A stretch of 10,479 nucleotides of DNA from Larix sibirica (GCA_004151065.3 NWUY0300001461.1:64721-75199); one strand, 5' to 3'. Numbered from the stretch's first letter, positions 1-7,648 are shown. Program-made: numbers and translations. Notes: a model not told the origin generated them from the sequence alone.

Positions 1-122
1 TATGGTATTAATCTTTGCAATGTTCCTCAAAGGTTTCTCCAGGGTGTTCTTGCATTTCCACGTACATTAAGTATTATGTTGGATTGCGTCACTCCTCCAT
101 GGTTATGTCACATTGTGACATT
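1..122 (+). repeat. Exact 122-bp duplicate, copy 1
   Basis: These 122 bases are identical to 2445-2566 at an offset of 2444. Other related blocks in the array differ at more than 10% of sites, so perfect identity is unusual. The match begins at the first base of the window, so its left end cannot be seen. It ends where the second copy meets the N at 2567, after which the two sequences differ. A contig overlap left unmerged is at least as likely as a recent genomic duplication. Confidence 0.95.
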
Positions 123-130
123 ATAACTTT

Positions 131-475
131 TAATCTTTGTTGAGTTATGTCAACTTGATATGTGCCTCAATCATTATGTTGCATTGTGGTTATGTTCCTC
201 ATTAGATTTTGTTGCATTACGAGATTCACCAAAGGTTATACTTCATTGCAACATTTTTGAAAGTTTTTTTTGGCATTGCAATGTTCATTAAAAGTTGTGT
301 TGGATTATGACATTCCTCTATGGATATGTCACATTGTTACATTCATTTTACATGACTTAAGTCAAATTTCTATGTTCTTCAATGACTATGTTGCATTATG
401 ACATTCATTTGATTGAATTTTATCATGCTATCGTGATGCCATATTGAGATATAATTCTTCATCTTGGCTCACTTA
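131..475 (+). repeat. Higher-order block, copy 1 (offset 1410)
   Basis: This block matches 1541-1909. From 131 to 455 it is collinear at a constant offset of 1410 with no net gain or loss of bases, at roughly 85-90% identity by eye. Copy 1 then lacks about 21-23 bases present in copy 2 around 1866-1887, after which both resume with TTCATCTTGGC. Shared landmarks are TATGTCAACTTGATATG, CGAGATTCACCAAA and TATGTTCTTCAATGACTATG. Confidence 0.8.
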
Positions 476-540
476 TTCATCTCTTGATGAATGTCACAAT
501 GCGACATTCATCCATGGTTATGTCACATTGTGACATTCAT

Positions 541-1080
541 GTAGGAATTCTAGCTAAGTTCCTCAATGTAATAGTCATGTTATGATGTGTGTCATAACCC
601 TTCGTGGNGATGTGTGTCATAACCCTTCGTTGACCTCATACACAATGTTGCATTGGTTACATTCCTCGATGGCTTTGTCGCATTGTGACATTCATCAAGG
701 GTTATGTCACATTGTGACATTTTGTAAGGGTTTTAGGTTTCACTCATGTTCACTCTAATCATGTTCTACTTATGACGACTTGGTACATTAATCAATTGTT
801 ATGTCACATTATGGCTAAGTTCCTCAATGAATGTTTTATGTTGGATTACAACAATCCTCCATGTTTATGTCACAATATGATATTTATATTTTCAATGTTC
901 CTCGAAGGTTTTGCAAGGGTTTTGTCACATTGCAACGTTCATCAAGTGTTATGTTCAATTGAAACATCCCTCCATGATTATGTCACATTGACGTTTATCT
1001 TTGCAATGTTCCTCGAAGGTTTTATTGGATTGTAATATTAAATGTCTCTTGAAGATGATCCCAGAGTAGGAATCGAAACA
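541..1080 (+). repeat. Module with GGAATTCTAGCTAAGTTCC head, copy A
   Basis: The module opens with GGAATTCTAGCTAAGTTCC, then GTGTGTCATAACCC, a TTGCATTGGTTACATTCC stretch, CTTGGTACATTAATCAATTG, TTTTGCAAGGGTTTTGTCAC, and ends in the GATCCCAGAGTAGGAATC region. The same order of landmarks recurs from about 2695, 3917 and 4574. The N at 608 interrupts this copy. Confidence 0.75.
584..630 (+). other. Assembly joint: 22-bp direct repeat around an N
   Basis: A 22-bp sequence starting GATGTGTGTCATAACCC occurs at 584-605 and again at 609-630, separated only by GG and the N at 608. Related modules at about 3740 and 4626 have this sequence once, followed by TGGACCTC or TGGATCTC. The doubling is therefore most simply an unmerged overlap of two contig ends. 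Confidence 0.8.
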
Positions 1081-1199
1081 TTGAGCTCCACTAAACAATT
1101 TGGGCTTAAATGTGTTCTGAAGATTATCCCAAAGTAGGGATAGTAAAACCAAGTTCCACTATTAGCATGGTCTCCATAAGTTTAAAAATATTTCATATG

Positions 1200-1540
1200 G
1201 TCATATCACATATTGACATTCACCTTGGTTTACCTGTGAATTTTGTATGTTCTGCAATGATTATGATGCATTATGATATCCATTTTATTGACTTATATCA
1301 ACTTAGTGTGATGTCTCATTTTGGTATAATATGTTTAAATCCATTGCAATTTCATATTGGCTCACTGATATCTACTATAGTAATCCTATAGACATGATTT
1401 TACTATGGTTGCATATAGCCATGTTTGTCTATAGTTTGAACATTCTTGATTATGGTTGACAATTTGTCAACATTCAGACATTGAGACATGAAATGGATGT
1501 GACACTAATAGGTCTATAATATGGTATATCTATTGTGTTG
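1200..1540 (+). repeat. Diverged ~540-bp-period block, copy 1
   Basis: This block aligns loosely with 1738-2095, about 540 bp further on. Shared landmarks in the same order are a TATGTTCT(G/T)CAATGA-T-ATG stretch, a TTGACTT-TATCA stretch, TTGGC(T/C)CAC, a GACATGATTT region, TTTGAA-ATTCTTGAT and CTAATAGGT-TATAATAT. Identity is clearly lower than for the 1410-offset pair, so this duplication looks older. No coding content is visible. Confidence 0.6.
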
Positions 1541-1909
1541 TTAAATTTGTTGACTTATGTCAACTTGATATGTTCCTCAATGGTTATGCTGAATTGTGGT
1601 TATGTTCCTCATTTGATTTTGTCGCATTACGAGATTCACCAAATGTTATACTTCATTGCGACATTTTTGCAAGGTTTTTTTGGAATTGCAACATTCATTA
1701 AATGCTATGTTGGATTATGACATTCTTCTATGGATATGTCACACTGTTACATTCATCTTGCATGAATTATGTCAAATTTCTATGTTCTTCAATGACTATG
1801 TTGCATTATGGCATTCATTTGATTGACTTTTATCATGTTATCGCGAAGTCAGATTGAGATATAATATGGTTATATCTATTGAGATGTTCATCTTGGCCCA
1901 CTTATATCA
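1541..1909 (+). repeat. Higher-order block, copy 2 (offset 1410)
   Basis: Partner of 131-475. It retains the 21-23-bp stretch around 1866-1887 that copy 1 lacks, and it runs on into the CCCATGAAGACATG region, which copy 1 does not. The pair shows that blocks of hundreds of bases were copied together, so the array did not grow only one monomer at a time. Confidence 0.8.
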
Positions 1910-2095
1910 AATATAGTATCCCATGAAGACATGATTTGACCATGTTTGAAAATTACTAACCATTTTTTATCTGGAGTTTGAATATTCTTGATGATAATTA
2001 ACAATTTTACAATATACAATCGCATTGAGAATTAAAGAGGTTGTGACGCTAATAGGTTTATAATATCCTATATCTATTGTGATGTTCAGTGTGGT
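1738..2095 (+). repeat. Diverged ~540-bp-period block, copy 2
   Basis: Partner of 1200-1540. Its first part overlaps the block that also matches 131-475, so copies from at least two rounds of duplication are nested here. The region between this block and 2445 continues with diverged 29-bp units such as CATTCATCAAGGGTTATG near 2392. Confidence 0.6.
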
Positions 2096-2444
2096 TGACT
2101 TATGTTGAATGTGTGCATTCCTCAATGGTCATGTTGTATTGTGGTTACATTCCACAATGGCTTTGTGGCAATATGACTTTCAACAAAGGTTATGTCGCAT
2201 TGTGACATTCTGCAAGGGTTTTATGATGCACTCATGTTCATTATAATCATGTTTGACTTATGTCATCTTGGTACATTAATCAATGGGCATGTTGCATTCT
2301 GGCTAAGTTCCTTAATGAATTTGTTATGTTATGATGTTCAACAAGGGGTATATGGAATTGTAATGTTTTGCAAGGGTTTTGCTGCATGCGACATTCATCA
2401 AGGGTTATGTTGCATTGTGACATTCCTCCATGGTTATGTCACGT

Positions 2445-2566
2445 TATGGTATTAATCTTTGCAATGTTCCTCAAAGGTTTCTCCAGGGTGTTCTTGCATT
2501 TCCACGTACATTAAGTATTATGTTGGATTGCGTCACTCCTCCATGGTTATGTCACATTGTGACATT
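2445..2566 (+). repeat. Exact 122-bp duplicate, copy 2, ending at an N
   Basis: This is the second copy of the block at 1-122. It runs without mismatch from TATGGTATTAATC to GTGACATT and stops directly at the single N at 2567. The next bases (AAAATTGGATCC) do not match the bases after copy 1 (ATAACTTTTAATC). The break falling exactly at the N points to an assembly joint. Confidence 0.95.
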
Positions 2567-2567
2567 N
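2567..2567. other. Single-N assembly joint
   Basis: One undetermined base marks a gap of unknown true size. The left flank is the end of the exact 122-bp duplicate. The right flank, about 2568-2640, resembles the repeat modules only loosely: it carries GATCCCAG and then ACATCTCATGATAAATG, which recall GATCCCATATTAGGGAT and ACATCTCTTAATAAATG near 3625-3650. Confidence 0.85.
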
Positions 2568-2694
2568 AAAATTGGATCCCTCTCGGTGATTGATAGATCC
2601 CAGTTTAAGATGGATCTATGCTGGTATAAAACATCTCATGATAAATGTCAGAATGCGACATGAACCTCCATGGTTATGTCACAACATGAAATTC

Positions 2695-3317
2695 ATGGAG
2701 GAATTCTAACTAAGTTCCTCAATGTATTAGTCATGTTATTCAAGGTGTGTCGTAACTCTTCGTTGACCTCATACATAATGTTGCATTGGTTATATTCCCC
2801 AATGGCTTTGTCACATTATGACATTCAACAAAGGTTATGTCGCATTCTGGCATTTTGCAAAGGTTTTATGTTCCACTAATGTTCATTCTAAGCATGTTTT
2901 ACTTATGTTTTCTTAGTACATTAATCAATTGTTATCTCACATTATGAGTAAGCTCCTTAATGAATTTTTATGTTATGATGTTCAACAAGTGTTATATGGA
3001 ATTGTAATGTTTTGCAAGGGTTTTGTCACATTGTGAGGTTCATCATGTTTTATGTTGGATTGTGGCATCCCCCATTTTTATGTAACAATATGGAATTCAT
3101 CTTTCAATGTTCATTAAAGGTTTTGCAAGGGTTTTGTCACATTGTGATGTCCATCAAGTGCTATGTTCGATTGCGACATAATTCCTCCATGGTTATGTCA
3201 AATTATGACATTCATAGAGAAATGTCATAATGTGACATAAGCAATCATTAAAAATCGCACACATGCACACCCTGTATTCAATGAGGGTCACAATGTCACA
3301 TTGCCATTGATAGAAAC
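2695..3317 (+). repeat. Module copy B, ending in hairpin plus GCAATCATTAAAAATCGC
   Basis: This copy has the same head and internal landmarks as 541-1080, including TTAGTACATTAATCAATTG and TTTTGCAAGGGTTTTGTCAC. It ends in an inverted repeat (3193-3240) followed by GCAATCATTAAAAATCGC. That tail is shared with copy E (4574-5203), placed about 1883 bp further on, and the match extends through the TTCAATGAGGGTCACAATG stretch to about 3317. Confidence 0.75.
3193..3240. repeat. Imperfect hairpin, 20-bp arms
   Basis: The arm at 3193-3212 is the reverse complement of 3221-3240 at 19 of 20 positions, with an 8-base loop (CATAGAGA). The arms are one forward and one reversed array monomer. GCAATCATTAAAAATCGC follows directly. 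Confidence 0.85.
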
Positions 3318-3668
3318 ATGATGTTCAACAAGAGTTCTATAGAATTGCAATGTTTTCCAAGGGTTTTGTCGCATTCTGACATTCATCAATCTTTTTGTTT
3401 GATTGTGACATTTGTCCAAGTTTATGTCACAATTTGAAATTCATCTTTTCAATGTTCTTCGAATGGTTTGCAAGGGATTTGTCATATTGTGATGTTCATC
3501 AAGTGCGATGTTCGATTGCAACATTCCTCCATGGTTATGTCACATTGTGACATTCATATTTGCAATATTTCTCAAAGGTTTTATTGAATTGTGATATTAA
3601 AAGTCTCATGAAGACAATCCCATATTAGGGATTGAAACATCTCTTAATAAATGTCACAATCCGACATT

Positions 3669-3705
3669 CCTCCATGGTTATGTCACATTGTGACATTCAT
3701 GGAGG
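3669..3705. repeat. Nested palindrome CCTCCATG...CATGGAGG, copy 1
   Basis: The 8-bp arms CCTCCATG and CATGGAGG enclose 21 bases that contain the exact odd palindrome at 3680-3696. The inner and outer centres are offset by about one base, so the whole is a near-perfect 37-bp inverted repeat. GGAATTATAG, the head of the next module, begins in the right arm. Confidence 0.8.
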
Positions 3706-3860
3706 AATTATAGTTGATTTCCTCAATGTATTTGTCATGTCATGATGTGTGTCATAATCCTTTGTGGACCTCATGCATACGGTTGCATTGATTACATTCC
3801 CCGGTAGCTTTGTTGGTATGACATTATGTCGGATTGTGACATTTTCCAAGGGTTTAATGT
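3701..3860 (+). repeat. Truncated module copy C
   Basis: The head GGAGGAATTATAGTTGATTTCC and the CATGATGTGTGTCATAATCC stretch match the module head. The copy stops after about 160 bp and passes into the next head at 3917. It appears to be a partial duplicate lacking the TTAATCAATTG and GCAAGGG sections. Confidence 0.65.
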
Positions 3861-3886
3861 TTCACCAAATGTCATAATGTGACATT

Positions 3887-3923
3887 CCTCCATGGCTATG
3901 TCATAATGTGACATTCATGGAGG
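3887..3923. repeat. Nested palindrome CCTCCATG...CATGGAGG, copy 2
   Basis: This has the same plan as 3669-3705, with an inner core TATGTCATAATGTGACA in place of the exact palindrome. Again it lies directly before a module head (GGAATTCTAGGTAAG), so the inverted repeat and module head travel together. Confidence 0.75.
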
Positions 3924-4573
3924 AATTCTAGGTAAGTTCCTCAATGTATTAGTCATGTCATTATGTGTGTCATAACCCTTTATGGACCTCGTACATGTTG
4001 TTGCATTGGTTAGATTTCCCAATAGCTTTGTCACTATGACATTCAACAAATGTTATGTCACATTGTGACATTTTTCCGTGCATTTTCCAAGGGTTTAATA
4101 TTCACTCATGTTCATTGTAATCATGTTTTACTTATGTCATATTGGCACATTAATCACTTATCATGTCACATTCTAGCTAAGTTCCTCAATGCATTTGGCC
4201 TATTATGATGTTCGACAAGGGTTAAATAAAATTGCAATGTTTTGCAAGGGTTTTGTCTCATTGTGACATTCATAAAGTTTTATATTGGATTGTGACAATC
4301 TTCCATGTTTATGTCACAATATGAAATTCATCTTTTTTCAATGCTTCTCGAAGGTTTTGCAAGGGTTTTGTCACATTGTGATGTTCATCATGTGCTATAT
4401 TTGATTGCAACATTTATACATGGTTATGTCACATCCTGGCATTCATCTTTGCAATGTTCCTCGAAGGTTTTATTGGACTGTAGTATTAAATGTATCCTAA
4501 AGATGATCCCATATTAGGGATCAAAATATCTCTTAATAAATGCCAAAATGTAACATGAACCTCCATGGTTATG
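3917..4573 (+). repeat. Module copy D
   Basis: This copy starts GGAGGAATTCTAGGTAAGTTCC and keeps the internal landmarks TTGGCACATTAATCA, TTTTGCAAGGGTTTTGTC and the closing GATCCCATATTAGGGATC. It runs directly into copy E. At about 657 bp it is longer than copy A, with an extra internal section near 4030-4100 that includes an exact palindrome copy at 4055. Confidence 0.7.
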
Positions 4574-5203
4574 TCACATTCAAGGAGGAATTCTCGCTAA
4601 GTTCCTCAATGTATTAGTCATGTTATGATGTGTGTCATAACCCTTCATGGATCTCATAAATAATGTTTCATTGGTTACATTCCCCAATGGCTTTATCACA
4701 TTACAACATTCAACAAAGTTTATGTTACATTGTGGCATTTTGCAAGGGTTTTATGGTTCATTTATGTTCATTCTAATTATGTTTTACTTATGTAGGCTTG
4801 GTACATTAATCAATTGTTATGTCACATTCTAGCTAAGTTCTCAATTAAATTGCCATGTTATGATGTTCAACAAGGGCTATATGGAATTGCAATGTTTTGC
4901 AAGGGTTTTAGCACATTATGATGTTCAACAAGTTTTATGTTGGATTGCGAAATTCCTCCATGTTTATTCACAATATAAAATTTGTCTTTTCAATGTTTCT
5001 TGAAGGTTTTGCAAGGGTTTTGTCACATTGTGATGTTCATTAAGTGTTATGTTCGATTGTAGCATTCCTCCATGGTTATGTGACATTGTGACATTCATGG
5101 AGGAATGTCACAATGTGACATAAGCAATAATTAAAAATCGCACATACATGCAACACCCTCAATTCAATGAAGGTCACAATGCCAGATTAGCATTGACTGA
5201 AAC
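4574..5203 (+). repeat. Module copy E, ending in hairpin plus GCAATAATTAAAAATCGC
   Basis: Head GGAGGAATTCTCGCTAAGTTCC, then the standard landmarks, ending in the inverted repeat 5076-5123 and the tail GCAATAATTAAAAATCGC. It parallels copy B to about 5203. Beyond that the sequence no longer follows copy B, which returns to forward-orientation repeats while this copy does not. Confidence 0.75.
5076..5123. repeat. Imperfect hairpin, 21-bp arms
   Basis: The arm at 5076-5096 is the reverse complement of 5103-5123 at 20 of 21 positions, with a 6-base loop (ATGGAG). It marks the point where the array changes from forward to reversed monomers. GCAATAATTAAAAATCGC follows directly, as in the hairpin at 3193-3240. 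Confidence 0.87.
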
Positions 5204-5580
5204 ACTTAACCACAGTCCATGACACCTAAACCTAATCAATCATTCTCATATATTGTAGTCAACCATGGTAAAACACAACCAACCAAATTCAACCACACTC
5301 AATGTGACATAACCCTTAAGGAATGCCTACTACAAAACCCTTCAGGAAAGTCACAATGCTTCATAATCATTCGGGTATGTCAAAATCTAATATAACCTCT
5401 AAAGAATGTCCCAATGTCATATAACACTTGAACGAGTCATACATACATAATATTAATGTCACAATGTCGCATAACCCTCGAGGAACGTTAATCAATGTCA
5501 ACCATGGATATCATCAATATTCACAATCCACCATGCAACATAAGGTTTGAGGAATGTTGCAATGATACAACCTCATTTAT
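5103..5580 (-). repeat. Array monomers in reversed orientation
   Basis: Here the units read as the reverse complement of the left array. At 5293-5320 the sequence carries CAATGTGACATAACCC and then AAGGAATG. At about 5458-5486 it reads TCACAATGTCGCATAACCC followed by TCGAGGAACG. Further diverged units near 5395-5425 and 5530-5560 end in GAGGAATG-like motifs. The stretch 5204-5290 between the hairpin tail and the first clear reversed unit has no recognisable feature. No gene is seen. Confidence 0.7.
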
Positions 5581-6005
5581 GAATGTTGAAATCCAATATA
5601 ACAATTGAAAAATATTAAATTGAGATAACAGTTTAAATTAAAAAATGTGTTACTTAAATTCAAATAACACTTTAAATAATCAACCTAACATGTGGCTAAG
5701 GTTGAAAATGACCACTATTTTCAGCAACATTACACCATAATGAATCACACTCAAACATAATCAAGCATGGACTTCATAATATAATGAATCACACTCAAAC
5801 ATAATTAAACATTGGAAATTGTTGCAATCAACATAATAACCATTATATAATATTATTTAATAATATTAAATAAAAATATAATATAAGAATATGATTTTAA
5901 TTAAATATCAATATTTTATTAATACATTGGTTATAATATTTTAATTAAATACCAAATGTCTATAATTTATTTTACTATATAGTTATAATATATAATTACA
6001 ATATC
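5581..6005. other. AT-rich spacer without a gene
   Basis: This tract is strongly AT-rich, especially 5840-6000, where runs such as TAATATTATTTAATAATATT form a near-perfect short inverted repeat around 5850-5868. No open frame of note, RNA gene or known element is visible. Its left part contains a 25-bp direct repeat (listed separately). Confidence 0.7.
5737..5805. repeat. 25-bp direct repeat pair
   Basis: Positions 5737-5761 and 5781-5805 are identical over 25 bases (starting ATAATGAATCACACTC), with a period of 44 bp and a 19-base spacer. The repeat is unrelated to the 29-bp monomer. Confidence 0.9.
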
Positions 6006-6017
6006 GTCCATTGGATG

Positions 6018-6029
6018 TAGCTTGGGTGG
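6018..6029 (+). promoter_or_regulatory. Pol III A-box-like motif of the SINE
   Basis: TAGCTTGGGTGG matches the tRNA A-box in its TAGC start and GG end, with a few differences in the middle. It gains weight from its spacing to the B-box at 6061. Confidence 0.55.
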
Positions 6030-6060
6030 TTGGGAGTACTAATTGATAATCTCCCACCTA

Positions 6061-6071
6061 GGTTCAATTCC
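6061..6071 (+). promoter_or_regulatory. Pol III B-box-like motif of the SINE
   Basis: GGTTCAATTCC differs from the canonical GGTTCGANTCC at the central G/A position and one neighbour only. It is the strongest single signal for the SINE call. Confidence 0.65.
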
Positions 6072-6240
6072 TTGTAAGTGACATGTTGAGCCCTTAAATG
6101 GGTATATATGATGCTCTTGTTGTTGAGCCCCTAATGTTCGAACAATGTTTAGCCTCTCCACATTCCTCACGAAATAACGGAGAATTACCGTGGATGTAGT
6201 GGGCCCGATCTCTGGGGTGTGAACCACATGAAAAAAATAT

Positions 6241-6683
6241 AAATATAATATCATATTTAAATAACCATTTTTTTAATTAAATTACTTTTTTAATACCTCT
6301 ATGTGCCATGAATGTAATAATTTGTATACTATACCATTAATAGAGAAAAATCAACCTTTTTATAATGCCATTACAAACAACAATACAGTCTCATGAAGAA
6401 CATACCCAACGTACCACATATTGTGCCTATGAGAGACAAAGAACATATCCTTCTTTACCAATTGCAACGTGTCATTTTAGGAGAGAAATCAACTCAGCAT
6501 TCTTCCACCCACCAAAACCTTGACCACCCTTATTGCTTGCTCAAAGTTTTAACGTTAAACTCATACCTTCTACATAGATACAAAAAAATAGTAATCATAG
6601 ATGTACCCAAAAAAATAGAAAAAAAAAGCAGTCTCCTTGGGACTTACTTCTCTTACAACCCAACATGCATGAATATCCATGTC
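6241..6683. other. Spacer between SINE and integrase end, no gene seen
   Basis: This stretch lies just 3' of the decayed pol on the minus strand, where an LTR retrotransposon would have its 3' untranslated region and LTR. I found no convincing polypurine tract or LTR end. A 101-codon plus-strand open frame (6393-6698) overlaps the end of the integrase antisense. It has A-rich Lys codons near 6580-6630 and no recognisable domain, so it is not called as a gene. Confidence 0.6.
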
Positions 6684-7648
6684 ATGTGGCCCTCCTGATC
6701 AATGTACGTTCTTGGATCAACGAACAATGTGACCAACCTGATGGAATGTTGTTGGGTCTAAACCCTCCAGCAATGTAGGCACAATTGGGGATTAACAATG
6801 GTGAATCAAAGGGGACGACATCCCCTTGCGAGGTGTTGAGAACTACTAAATTAGTGAGATAAAAAGTGTTGGGACTTGTTGATGCATCAATGAGGTATGG
6901 TCCCAACCACAAACTATCAAACTTGTCATTGCCTCATGGTTTCTCACTTTTCTTGTCCCGCAATAAGACTAAGTCTCCCACATGTAGGGATCTATCTCTG
7001 AACTTACGATGCAAAACTTTCATTTCATGACTCTCCACGAAATTATCATTGGCTACCCTACAATCCTCATCAAGCTAAGTAAGATGAAGGATGTGGACTT
7101 GAAGTGCATCCTACTTGGTGGTGAACTACTCCAATAATTTGTACATTGATAACCTCAAGTATACTGGAAAAACCATATCAAGTTCGTAGAGAAGTTCAAA
7201 AAATATTTTAGCAGTTGCCCTTTTCTTGATGATGTGGTCCACCGACAATGCAAACTTAAGACAATTGTTTCATGATCTCTTGTTGTCACCAACCACTATC
7301 CCAATTATTTGAATGAGGTTCTTATTACTGGATTTTTCCAAACCATTCCTATGTGTGTAGTAGTTGGCTAAATGGGCCAATGTGATTATCTGCTGCAAAC
7401 ATGTCATTAACTCTATTGATTTGAAGGCACTAGCATTTTTCGTGGTGATCTTATCAAGCACTCGAAACCATGTAACAATGTTCTCCTCTAAGAACCTGAC
7501 AATCACTACACTTGAGGATTCCTTTGATGTTACACCTCTACCCATATGGTAAAGTAATCAATGGCAACAAGAATCCAATTGTATCCGTTCTTGGAATTCT
7601 TATGGAAATGGCCAATTAAATCAAGGCGCCATTGTTGGAATGGTTCCT
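6682..7648 (-). pseudogene. Integrase core and GPY/F-type C-terminus, degenerate
   Basis: Integrase joins the element DNA to the chromosome. The core begins EPFQQWRLDLIGHF (first Asp of the DDE triad retained) and WILVAIDYFTIWVE; a frameshift near 7540 leads into SSSVVIVRFLEENIV. The second catalytic Asp is Lys (TTKNA, Lys codon 7440-7438) and the Glu is Lys (NGLEKSSNK, codon 7335-7333). From about 7545 to 6682 a single frame continues with about five stops, including a TGA at 7272-7270. It includes KFALSVDHIIKKRATAK, then VGDLVLLRDKK and KFDSLWLGPYLI, the GPY/F module of Ty3/gypsy integrases, and FYLTNL. The frame ends at a TGA at 6684-6682. Confidence 0.88.

Larger units (their letters stand above)
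1..5123 (+). repeat. Degenerate tandem array of a ~29-bp monomer
   Basis: The tract is built from a unit of about 29 bp. A well preserved unit starts CATTCCTC or CATTCATC, runs through GGTTATGTC and ends CACATTGTGA. Consecutive units can be counted at 661-718, where two adjacent 29-bp copies begin CATTCCTCGATGG and CATTCATCAAGGG. Other good copies lie near 500-540, 2400-2440, 3525-3560 and 3665-3700. Where two good units meet, the junction forms the 17-nt odd palindrome ATGTCACATTGTGACAT; exact copies start at 105, 520, 704, 2549, 3537, 3680 and 4055. Most other units are diverged, or have expanded forms such as TTTTGCAAGGGTTTTGTCAC. Because 29 is not a multiple of 3, the reading frame rotates every unit, so the short open frames here (61-93 codons) are repeat by-products. 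There is no sign of a gene, transcript signal or RNA gene in the tract. Confidence 0.85.
6006..6240 (+). mobile_element. SINE candidate, tRNA-derived
   Basis: SINEs are short non-autonomous retroelements transcribed by RNA polymerase III from an internal promoter and moved by LINE enzymes. A likely A-box, TAGCTTGGGTGG, lies at 6018-6029, and a close B-box, GGTTCAATTCC, at 6061-6071. The 43-bp spacing between their starts is what a tRNA would have, which places the tRNA-like head at about 6011. A tRNA-unrelated body of about 150 bp follows, ending GTGAACCACATG, and then an A-rich tail at 6231-6240. Possible target-site duplications are weak: AATATC at 6000-6005 and 6247-6252, in AT-rich DNA. 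GC content is visibly higher than in both flanks. I did not recognise a named family. A reverse-strand open frame over the same interval (6039-6254) has no recognisable domain and is treated as incidental. Confidence 0.65.

Noticed and set aside
772-4832. Plus-strand open frames of 61-93 codons in the array, sharing peptide-like pieces such as GFCHIV and HGYVT
   Set aside because: They arise from the 29-bp repeat read in rotating frames. They have no conserved frame, domain or start context, and similar pieces recur in all frames.
1-5123. CRISPR array, suggested by palindromic repeats of about 29 bp
   Set aside because: The units are contiguous and diverged with no unique spacers of fixed length, no cas genes are present, and the neighbouring retroelement and SINE are of plant type.
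6011-6083. Functional tRNA gene
   Set aside because: A-box and B-box spacing fits, but the flanks do not form an acceptor stem and the A-box has several differences. A SINE head explains it better.
6241-6683. LTR or polypurine tract of the retrotransposon
   Set aside because: The purine-rich stretches on the minus strand near 6615-6660 are broken by pyrimidines, and no TG...CA-bounded repeat partner exists in the window.
6393-6698. 101-codon plus-strand open frame as a gene
   Set aside because: It has no recognisable domain, includes A-rich low-complexity Lys codons, and its end overlaps the integrase remnant antisense.
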